A stretch of 28,480 nucleotides of DNA, taken from a virus. Position 1 is the first letter of the stretch. Each line of letters opens with the position of its first letter. This document shows, one piece after another, positions 7,572 to 13,665 of this stretch. The notes beneath the pieces are model-generated. The model was not told the origin of the DNA. It worked only from the letters and a program-made list of their open reading frames with translations, and did not search any database. The DNA lies in the IMG/VR virus record IMGVR_UViG_3300036832_001713, positions 1-28,480 of that record. The stretch is one strand, 5' to 3'. Position numbers and translations under genes: made by a program.

Positions 7572-8000
7572 CTGGTTTCTCTAGCGATCTGGTCTTGGCT
7601 TGCTGCCCATCATTGCAGTCCAGCTTGTATATCTGCTATACTAGCAAATGCGCAAATTGAGGTGGGCAGCAAGTTTGAGACCTGTACTGATAATGGTCGT
7701 TACTCAGGCCTATTTCAATGGGGTGGGGAACGTAGGCAAAGGCTGTTTGTTAAGTATGGTCAAAAATGGTGTGATTTACATAGTCAATTAGAGTTTATGA
7801 TGATTGAGTTAAGAGAAATGGGTATGTTAGAGTCGTTATTTCAATCTCGAAATCTTGACCATGCGGCTTCACTAATGGCTAGGTTTGAGTCAGGTGGTGG
7901 TGACGCAAAGCGATTGGCTTTTGCCAAGCACTACTATCAACAAGTAATTAAACTAACTAAGCCTACCAAACCAGCTATTGTCTGGGCTTGGATAGATTGA
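7572..8000 (+). CDS. Phage lysozyme-domain protein (tail-lysozyme type), probable CTG start
   Basis: 142 residues if begun at CTG 7572. The conserved part of the phage tail lysozyme fold is split over a possible GTG start at 7662: upstream in the same frame are AIWSWLAAHH and ILANAQIEVGSKF (Glu of the ANAQIE stretch matches the catalytic Glu of the NxxxES-type motif), downstream are GRYSGLFQWGGERRQRL and the Gln/Glu-rich helix SQLEFMMIEL. A GTG start would therefore delete the catalytic Glu. No ATG, GTG or TTG exists between the in-frame stop at 7548 and 7662; CTG 7572 is one base after the previous stop and has GGGGGA at 7560-7565 six bases upstream. It would cleave peptidoglycan. A stand-alone lysozyme in a replication block is odd. 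Confidence 0.75.
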   Translation: MVSLAIWSWLAAHHCSPACISAILANAQIEVGSKFETCTDNGRYSGLFQWGGERRQRLFVKYGQKWCDLHSQLEFMMIELREMGMLESLFQSRNLDHAASLMARFESGGGDAKRLAFAKHYYQQVIKLTKPTKPAIVWAWID

Positions 8001-8516
8001 ATGCTGGCCGGTAGAGGCAAGGCAAAGGGTGGGGCCTTTGAGAGAGAGGTAGCACGTAAGCTCTCCCTCTGGTTATCCCATGGTAGGCGGTCGGATCTTC
8101 TCTGGCGTAGTTCAATGTCAGGTGGCTTAGCCACTATTGAGATGAATAGGGATAAGGTAAATCTAACACAAAGTGGTGACTTGTCTGCGATTGGTGAAGA
8201 GGCTTACGATTTCTGTCAGAAAACGTTTGTGGAATGTAAACATGTTCAAAACTTAAACTTTGGTCGTGGTTTTATTTGTGAAACTGGTGAATTGAGTAAT
8301 TTCTGGAAGATCTGTTTTCGAGAATCATTACGCTATCAAAAACGACCAATGTTGATTGCACGACAAAATAGATTTCCCACGGTTGTTTTAACTAGTTCCT
8401 ATGATACCGTGTTTCCGGAAAGCCCACTAATCGTATTAAATAATTGGAAAGTGGATGTTCGATTGTTTGACGACGCGGTTAGGGTTAGGCGTCCTATGAT
8501 AAGGCGGGCTAAATGA
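8001..8516 (+). CDS. PD-(D/E)XK nuclease, possible Holliday-junction resolvase
   Basis: 171 residues starting immediately after the lysozyme stop. GGAFEREVARKLSLWLS with Glu14, SGDLSAI with Asp60, and VECKH with Glu78-Cys-Lys80 give the E ... D ... ExK set of PD-(D/E)XK nucleases in the right order and spacing. WRSSMSGG between them is also seen in phage relatives annotated as resolvase-like. It would cut branched or nicked DNA during recombination, fitting its place between RecA and SbcCD-like genes. The specific resolvase role is inference. It overlaps the next gene by 4 bp (ATGA). Confidence 0.75.
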   Translation: MLAGRGKAKGGAFEREVARKLSLWLSHGRRSDLLWRSSMSGGLATIEMNRDKVNLTQSGDLSAIGEEAYDFCQKTFVECKHVQNLNFGRGFICETGELSNFWKICFRESLRYQKRPMLIARQNRFPTVVLTSSYDTVFPESPLIVLNNWKVDVRLFDDAVRVRRPMIRRAK

Positions 8517-8695
8517 CTGATGAAGAACTGGCTGCTGGGCTGAACATTGATGTTTCGCTTGTTCCAAAGATAACCCCGGAAAAGCGAGCAATGTATGAAC
8601 GCCTATTAAGGGCTGCGGATGAATTGCTGCGTTATCAAGTGGGTGAGATTAGTACCTTTTCCGATAGAATGATCGTTTGTGGGGAACACAAATGA
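8513..8695 (+). CDS. Small acidic protein of unknown function (60 aa)
   Basis: Starts within an ATGA overlap with the nuclease gene and ends within another ATGA overlap with the next gene, so it is clearly packed in the operon. The protein begins MTDEELAAGLNIDVSLVPKI, which resembles a short helical N-terminus, and has a second helix (EKRAMYERLLRAADELLRY). No domain is recognised. Reality is supported by exact packing; function is unknown. Confidence 0.65.
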   Translation: MTDEELAAGLNIDVSLVPKITPEKRAMYERLLRAADELLRYQVGEISTFSDRMIVCGEHK

Positions 8696-8901
8696 AAGTA
8701 AAGGCTGACGAGGATCTATTTTATCGGTGGAAGGCTCTAAATGTGCAGATTGATGGCATTGCTAGCATTGTCCAAAATGATATGGAGATTACCGAAGAAG
8801 AATGGAAGGATTGGTGTAATAATACAACTAAGCTGATTAGAAATATTAGGCAGTTAAGATTTGAGACCTGCGAACATCTAAGTAGGCCGGTGATTCGATA
8901 A
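8692..8901 (+). CDS. Small helical protein of unknown function (69 aa)
   Basis: ATG 8692 overlaps the previous stop (ATGA) and is preferred over the in-frame GTG at 8677. The protein is charged and helical (IVQNDMEITEEEWKDWCNN; TTKLIRNIRQLRFE) with no membrane segment or metal motif. Its TAA overlaps the SbcD-like ATG (TAATG). Function not recognisable; the tight overlap suggests co-expression with the SbcD-like subunit. Confidence 0.65.
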   Translation: MKVKADEDLFYRWKALNVQIDGIASIVQNDMEITEEEWKDWCNNTTKLIRNIRQLRFETCEHLSRPVIR

Positions 8902-9881
8902 TGTATCTCCTCACAACTGACCTTCACCTAGACGAAAATCCAGAAAACGAATATCGATGGAATGTTTTTGATGGGATTAGACAGACTATTAGTATGTATA
9001 GTATATCTGATCTATTTATACTGGGAGATTGTTTTGATCGAAAAGATCGTTTCTCGGCTTCCTTTGTAAATCGAGTTATTGGCTGTTTAAGAGAGATATT
9101 TGTTCCGGTCTATATCCTACGTGGTAATCACGATACCACCCTGCATCCACCCTCCTACTTTACGTTTTTGTCGCAAGCAAATACTCCTGGTATTGAATAT
9201 GTTAGTAAACCTACATGGTATGATAGTAATCTATTGTTACTACCCTTTACTGCACAACCACGAGAGGATTGGCAGTATCTAAAATTGTCCCGGGCAAAGT
9301 GCATCTTTATGCACGCAACGGTAAGGGGCTCAATGTTTGAAAATGGGCAGATTGTTGAGAGTGATAATCTACCTATGCTTCCTGGTAGGGTTAAGTTTTA
9401 TAGTGGGGATGTACATACTCCTCAAACTGTCCGAAATGTTACCTACGTAGGTTGTCCCCACCCCGTCAAGTTTGGTGATAAGTATCCCTGTAGAATGTTA
9501 GTACTTAACGAGATGTTTGATATTGCCCACGAAATACAGTTATCTCCACCCCGCAAGATTGTTCTTGAAATTAGTGATGTACATGATCTGTTAAAGGCAA
9601 AGGTTAATCCTGGTGATCAAGTTGTTATTAGGTTTAACTATCCATCCGATCAGTTAGAAAATTTTGGTTTAGCGGAGTCAAGTATAGATCAGTGGGCAAG
9701 GGAAAATGGTATTACCCTTAGACGAACCGAAGTTGCAGTCGAGTCTGAATACGGCCATAGAGATGTGGATCCAGCTGAGTCTCCTGAGGTGGTATTACGT
9801 GAATTTGCGGCGACTGAAGGTATTACTGATGAGATGCTGGCAATAGGTGAGGAGTTGTTAAATGAAACACGTAATTCTTGA
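8901..9881 (+). CDS. SbcD/gp47-like recombination nuclease subunit (metallophosphoesterase)
   Basis: 326 residues. It carries the calcineurin-like phosphoesterase motifs in order: TTDLHLD (Asp7, His9), LGDCFDRKD (Asp43 and Asp46), RGNHD (Asn76-His77-Asp78), FMHATV and YSGDVHTPQ. This is the Mre11/SbcD/T4 gp47 nuclease subunit. With the SbcC-like ATPase at 10056 it should form a nuclease that resects DNA ends for recombination-dependent replication. The C-terminal ~100 residues (from PPRKIVLEI) match the capping-domain region in length. Its last 20 bp overlap the next small gene. Confidence 0.92.
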   Translation: MYLLTTDLHLDENPENEYRWNVFDGIRQTISMYSISDLFILGDCFDRKDRFSASFVNRVIGCLREIFVPVYILRGNHDTTLHPPSYFTFLSQANTPGIEYVSKPTWYDSNLLLLPFTAQPREDWQYLKLSRAKCIFMHATVRGSMFENGQIVESDNLPMLPGRVKFYSGDVHTPQTVRNVTYVGCPHPVKFGDKYPCRMLVLNEMFDIAHEIQLSPPRKIVLEISDVHDLLKAKVNPGDQVVIRFNYPSDQLENFGLAESSIDQWARENGITLRRTEVAVESEYGHRDVDPAESPEVVLREFAATEGITDEMLAIGEELLNETRNS

Positions 9882-10059
9882 TAAAGATCATGTACTGAAT
9901 GTCTGTAAGCCTTGGAATAATCTAGATACTTGTCGGTATTTGGGAAGGATTTCGGATGGTTGGTGTTGTGTAAAGTTGACAGACCTTAAAGAAATACTTG
10001 ATATTCGAGTAGCCGAAGGTACAATGGCCGCTCAGGGTGATAACTGCGAGGGTAGATGA
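9862..10059 (+). CDS. Small protein of unknown function between SbcD- and SbcC-like genes (65 aa)
   Basis: ATG 9862 lies inside the end of the SbcD-like gene with GGTGAGGAG a few bases upstream. The stop overlaps the ATG of the SbcC-like gene (ATGA at 10056). Three Cys (VCKP, DTCRY, WCCV) are present but not in a clear zinc pattern. The region SDGWCCVKLTDLKEIL looks like a compact beta-alpha fold. A small gene between the two nuclease subunits also occurs in T4-like phages, but no homology is claimed. Confidence 0.65.
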   Translation: MKHVILDKDHVLNVCKPWNNLDTCRYLGRISDGWCCVKLTDLKEILDIRVAEGTMAAQGDNCEGR

Positions 10060-11840
10060 AACAAGTCTCTATACAAGAGATAAAACCCAAGCACTTTAAA
10101 TCCTTTGTAAATGAAACTGTTATTGAGCTGACCAATGGGTCAGGTCTAAAACTGATATCCGGTGATAATAAGGCTGAACCACGGCTTGGAGCAAATGGTT
10201 CCGGTAAATCTACCGTGTGGGATGCTGTATGCTTTTGTTGGTATGGTACTTCGGTAAAGGGTACTAGAGCATCCGATCTAATATCCTATGGACATAAGGA
10301 CCTCTCGGTCGAGACGTTAATCCAAGTAGATAATCAAGATTACCGCATAAAACGTACAGCACCACCTGATCGAGTCTATATTAATGGACATCGTGTTGAA
10401 CAGGTAGAAGTTAATCGATTATTATTGTCTCGGGATAGGTTTCTAAATTCGGTTGTCTTTGGACAGGCTGTACCACTGTTTATTGATCTCCCTATTCCAG
10501 CAAGAGGAGACTTGTTAGATGAAGTATTAGATCTTGAATTGTGGATGCGCGCCGCAGGTAAGGCATCTGACCATTGGACCGGGTGTACAAAACAATTAAC
10601 CGCTGTTCAGTTAGAACTAGCCCGGACAAAGGGACATATCGATGCCTTACCTAGCCTTCCCAAATTGTTAGAACAAGAACAAGTTTGGAGAGCAGATCAA
10701 CAAACCAGACTAGCAGACTTGATTAATAGATTTGGTGCAGTAAGAACCGAAGTGCTAGAATTGACAAAACAAGTACCCGAAATGGTACTAGATACTAGTA
10801 TCGCTATGAAGCATGATTATGAGGATGCTCGAGGTAGGGTAGTTGGTTTGCAGCGTGCTGAAGGTATTGATAATGCTGAAGTTGCTAGAATAAAGAAAGA
10901 AATTGAGTTCTTTGATGATAATGAAAATTGTCCCGTTTGTGGGCAGTTGATTACCCTAGAATTTGCTGAACAACATAGATCAGAACTACTCATTAAGGAG
11001 ATGGAATTAGAAGCAAAGATTGAAAAGACAAAAGGTCGGATTGTTGCTTGGAATAAGAATATGAATGAGGCACAAAATGCCTGGCATGCAGCGATAAACG
11101 AGTATAATGAAGCAAGGCGACAGATTGATGTATTGAATGAGCGAATTTCAGGTAAGAAACGAGAACAGAGGATTCTAGATCAACAACTGATTGAGTGCAG
11201 AAACGAAACCAATCCGTATACTAGACAACGCAAGGAAACGATTGAATCAAAGAAGCTGCTTCTAGAAACCTTGCGTGGAAAGAAGCGAGAAGAAGGGGTT
11301 CTAGTCTCTAAGTTAGCACACTACAATTACTGGCGTAATGGTTTTCGCAAGGTTAGGTTGTTTTGTCTAGAACGCGTGTTACAGGAACTGACAGTAGAGA
11401 CTAGAAACTCGTTATTGGCATTAGGCTTGATTGACTGGCATATTGGGTTTAAGACCGCGACCGAGACCCGGTCAGGTACAGTTAAGCTAGGTGTGCAAGT
11501 AGAAGTTACTGCACCAAATAGTATATCAACCAAGTTTGACTCACTATCGGGTGGTGAAGGACAAAGGGCGAGGCTTGCTGTCTCTTTAGGCTTGGCCAAT
11601 TTAATACAAAGATGGGCAGGCGTAAAGTTTAATTTTGAAGTCTGGGACGAGCCTACAGCCTGGCTTTCTAGCGAGGGTGTAGAAAATCTACTAGAAGATT
11701 TAGCGTATCGAGCACAATCTCAAGATAAAAGTATTTGGTTATTGGACCACCGTGCACTTACACATGGTTCCTTTTCTGAATCCTATATAGTGATTAAGGA
11801 TTTAGTCGGATCGCGCTGGCAAATAGCCTCTGTCGTATAA
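10056..11840 (+). CDS. SbcC/gp46-like recombination nuclease ATPase (SMC/Rad50 family)
   Basis: 594 residues. Walker A is GANGSGKS (residues 45-52), the zinc hook CPVCG is at residues 292-296 in the middle of a coiled-coil region, the ABC signature is LSGGEGQRARLA (Ser498) and Walker B is FEVWDEPT followed by a D-loop-like segment. The order and size match T4 gp46 and short Rad50/SbcC proteins. It pairs with the SbcD-like nuclease at 8901. The coiled coils on each side of the hook are short compared with cellular SbcC, as usual for phages. Confidence 0.93.
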   Translation: MKQVSIQEIKPKHFKSFVNETVIELTNGSGLKLISGDNKAEPRLGANGSGKSTVWDAVCFCWYGTSVKGTRASDLISYGHKDLSVETLIQVDNQDYRIKRTAPPDRVYINGHRVEQVEVNRLLLSRDRFLNSVVFGQAVPLFIDLPIPARGDLLDEVLDLELWMRAAGKASDHWTGCTKQLTAVQLELARTKGHIDALPSLPKLLEQEQVWRADQQTRLADLINRFGAVRTEVLELTKQVPEMVLDTSIAMKHDYEDARGRVVGLQRAEGIDNAEVARIKKEIEFFDDNENCPVCGQLITLEFAEQHRSELLIKEMELEAKIEKTKGRIVAWNKNMNEAQNAWHAAINEYNEARRQIDVLNERISGKKREQRILDQQLIECRNETNPYTRQRKETIESKKLLLETLRGKKREEGVLVSKLAHYNYWRNGFRKVRLFCLERVLQELTVETRNSLLALGLIDWHIGFKTATETRSGTVKLGVQVEVTAPNSISTKFDSLSGGEGQRARLAVSLGLANLIQRWAGVKFNFEVWDEPTAWLSSEGVENLLEDLAYRAQSQDKSIWLLDHRALTHGSFSESYIVIKDLVGSRWQIASVV

Positions 11841-11856
11841 TAAAGCAATCCCGAAC

Positions 11857-11876
11857 CCTTAACTCCTTTTTTAAGG
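11857..11876 (+). promoter_or_regulatory. Hairpin over the queD ribosome-binding site
   Basis: CCTTAA (11857-11862) pairs with TTAAGG (11871-11876), and the second arm contains the AAGG that serves the queD-like gene. The loop is CTCCTTTT, itself complementary to purine-rich ribosome sites. If formed in the mRNA it would lower translation of the 7-deazaguanine genes. The stem is only six pairs, mostly A-U, so this is tentative. Confidence 0.3.
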
Positions 11877-11884
11877 TGATGCAG

Positions 11885-12334
11885 ATGTTCTCTGTGATCA
11901 AACGTTATGGTCACGAAGAGGGTTTCTCCGTGGCCTTTCGGCAGTGGAAAGCCAACCACTCCCATTGCCATTTTGTTCACGGTTACGCTATTGCCCTGGA
12001 GTTTCAGTTTGCTGCTGAAACACTAGATGATAAGAACTGGGTGTTTGACTTTGGTAACTTGAAAGATCTGAAAGAATGGTTAAAGGACAACTTTGACCAT
12101 AAGACTCTTGTGGCAAGAAATGATCCTGGTATGGCTTGGTTCGCTGAAGCCCATATGCAAGGACTTCTCGATTTAAAGGTAGTAGACGAGATTAGTTGTG
12201 AAAAGTTTGCCGAGATGGCTTTTAACTTTGCTAATGATTTGTTAAAAAGCACGACATGTCATCCCAGGGTACGACTAGTATCCGTAAAGGTATCTGAACA
12301 TGCAGGAAACACCGCTATCCATGAAGCCTCGTAA
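11885..12334 (+). CDS. queD: 6-carboxytetrahydropterin synthase-like protein (QueD / PTPS family)
   Basis: 149 residues if started at ATG 11885; AAGG at 11873-11876 fits this start better than the ATG at 11879 or GTG at 11876. WVFDFGNLK and FDHKTL are family hallmarks of the QueD/6-pyruvoyltetrahydropterin synthase fold, and Cys28 lies at the catalytic-Cys position before HGY. The protein is expected to make 6-carboxytetrahydropterin on the way to 7-deazaguanine. Oddities: the zinc-ligand positions AAH and HGH of enterobacterial QueD are AF and HGY here, although extra His (NHSHCH) are nearby. QueE is two genes downstream, supporting the pathway call. The last 35 bp overlap the next gene. Confidence 0.82.
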   Translation: MFSVIKRYGHEEGFSVAFRQWKANHSHCHFVHGYAIALEFQFAAETLDDKNWVFDFGNLKDLKEWLKDNFDHKTLVARNDPGMAWFAEAHMQGLLDLKVVDEISCEKFAEMAFNFANDLLKSTTCHPRVRLVSVKVSEHAGNTAIHEAS

Positions 12335-12746
12335 AGTCTATATTTCGTGGAATGGCGTTGTTGACGCCTGCTCCGGTTTAATAGATAACCTGCCTCCTGG
12401 CTTTCTAGGTATTGTTCCTGTTGCTAGGGGTGGGTTGGTACCGGCAACAATCATCTCCTATAAGTTAGATCTACCGATTATTGATCTAACTTATGTTGAA
12501 CATCGACCTATAAAGGCAAGTTATGGGATATTGGTTGTAGATGATGTATGTGATACGGGTAAGACATTTGTTAGACTTCGGGATACTTGGCCGGAAGCAA
12601 CATTTGCTGCTCCATTTGTGAAACCCAGGGGAATGGATCATTGTGATCATTGGTACACAGAAGTAGAGCAAGATGACTGGCTTGTGTTTCCTTGGGCTCC
12701 AAACGATGAGGTAAACCTGATCAGGGGGATAAGCAATGCCGGATAA
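12300..12746 (+). CDS. Purine-type phosphoribosyltransferase
   Basis: 148 residues. The PRPP-binding loop VVDDVCDTGKTF (two Asp then DTGKT) and the upstream PVARGGLVPA loop are characteristic of type I phosphoribosyltransferases, most like xanthine/guanine enzymes. ATG 12300 has AAGG about nine bases upstream; ATG 12321 is the alternative and would remove seven residues. It lies between QueD- and QueE-like genes, overlapping both, so it may supply or recycle a purine nucleotide for 7-deazaguanine or dNTP synthesis. The substrate cannot be read from the sequence. Confidence 0.85.
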   Translation: MQETPLSMKPRKVYISWNGVVDACSGLIDNLPPGFLGIVPVARGGLVPATIISYKLDLPIIDLTYVEHRPIKASYGILVVDDVCDTGKTFVRLRDTWPEATFAAPFVKPRGMDHCDHWYTEVEQDDWLVFPWAPNDEVNLIRGISNAG

Positions 12747-13446
12747 GATCCTTATTTCCGAGATTTTTGGAAATACATTGCAGGGAGAAGGATTTCTTGC
12801 AGGTCAATCCTCACATTTTATTCGCACTGCTGGTTGTGACTATCGTTGTAGTTGGTGCGATTCTATGCACGCTGTTGATCCACTCGTAATTAAACAGACT
12901 GCCTCTAGGCTTACACCTAAGGAAATTGTTGATAAGATACTTGCTTTACCAAAGGCAAGGTGGGTAACCATCTCCGGTGGGGATCCCGTCGCCTGGGATC
13001 TGACCCAGGTCATTTTAACTTTAAAGATGCAGCATTTGTTTAAACTTGCCGTTGAGACACAAGGTTCGATATGGCATGATTGGTTAGAATATTGTGATCT
13101 TGTTACAGTTAGCCCCAAACCACCCTCCTCAGGTATGCAAGATAGATTAGATCCCGCTGTTCTGCAAAAGTATTGGGCCCGCTTGCGGGCCCGTATGGTG
13201 TTAAAGATAGTGATATTTGATGAGGCAGATCTGGATTGGGCAGAACGGATTCGCAATTTTCTACCTGACGTTACTTTGTACTTGTCATCTGGGACTAAAC
13301 AGGGTTATGGTGACGATGTAGAAATGAGTGTATTACTAACTTATAGATGGTTGGCTGGTGAAGTGATCAAACGTCCAAAGTTTGTTAATGCTACAGTACT
13401 ACCACAGCTTCACGTTTTACTATGGGGACATGAGCTTGGTCGTTAG
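12736..13446 (+). CDS. queE: 7-carboxy-7-deazaguanine synthase (QueE), radical SAM
   Basis: 236 residues; AGGGGGA precedes ATG 12736. EIFGNTLQGEGFLAG is the typical QueE N-terminus, and AGCDYRCSWCD gives Cys34-x3-Cys38-x2-Cys41 for the 4Fe-4S cluster. TISGGDPVAWD is the SAM-binding GGxP-like strand, and ETQGS follows. It converts 6-carboxytetrahydropterin to 7-carboxy-7-deazaguanine, so it acts directly after the QueD-like product. Neither QueC, FolE nor a DNA transglycosylase (DpdA) is visible in the window; whether the product goes to DNA modification or to tRNA is open. Confidence 0.93.
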   Translation: MPDKILISEIFGNTLQGEGFLAGQSSHFIRTAGCDYRCSWCDSMHAVDPLVIKQTASRLTPKEIVDKILALPKARWVTISGGDPVAWDLTQVILTLKMQHLFKLAVETQGSIWHDWLEYCDLVTVSPKPPSSGMQDRLDPAVLQKYWARLRARMVLKIVIFDEADLDWAERIRNFLPDVTLYLSSGTKQGYGDDVEMSVLLTYRWLAGEVIKRPKFVNATVLPQLHVLLWGHELGR

Positions 13447-13645
13447 TTATCTAGCACCAATGGATGCCTTTGACCGGTTACATGTAAGAATTAGAAAATT
13501 GATTAATGATGCACCAATTGGTTTACCACACCAACAGATTTATCAATTGTTAACGTATCAGTCACAGTTTGGGCCTAGTGCGGCTGAAGCGCTGTTAAAG
13601 AGTTACTTTAGTCAGCACTTTCCAAACTATAGGTTTAAAGACTAG
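13430..13645 (+). CDS. Small protein of unknown function (71 aa)
   Basis: ATG 13430 overlaps the end of queE by 17 bp; the longer frame from 13382 lies deeper in queE. ATG 13460 (MDAFDRLHVRIRK) is the alternative start. The sequence looks helical (FDRLHVRIRKLIND; HQQIYQLLTYQ; AAEALLKSYFSQHF), with a shape like a small winged or helical DNA-binding domain but no firm match. It fills the space between queE and nrdJ. Confidence 0.55.
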   Translation: MSLVVSYLAPMDAFDRLHVRIRKLINDAPIGLPHQQIYQLLTYQSQFGPSAAEALLKSYFSQHFPNYRFKD

Positions 13646-13665
13646 ACCCACAAGGAATCCGTAAA

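Noticed and set aside
7613-7642. Promoter TTGCAG-N18-TATACT and the inverted repeat TTGCTGCCCA/TGGGCAGCAA (7600-7672)
   Set aside because: Both fall inside the lysozyme coding sequence once the upstream start is recognised, and the -35 match is weak.
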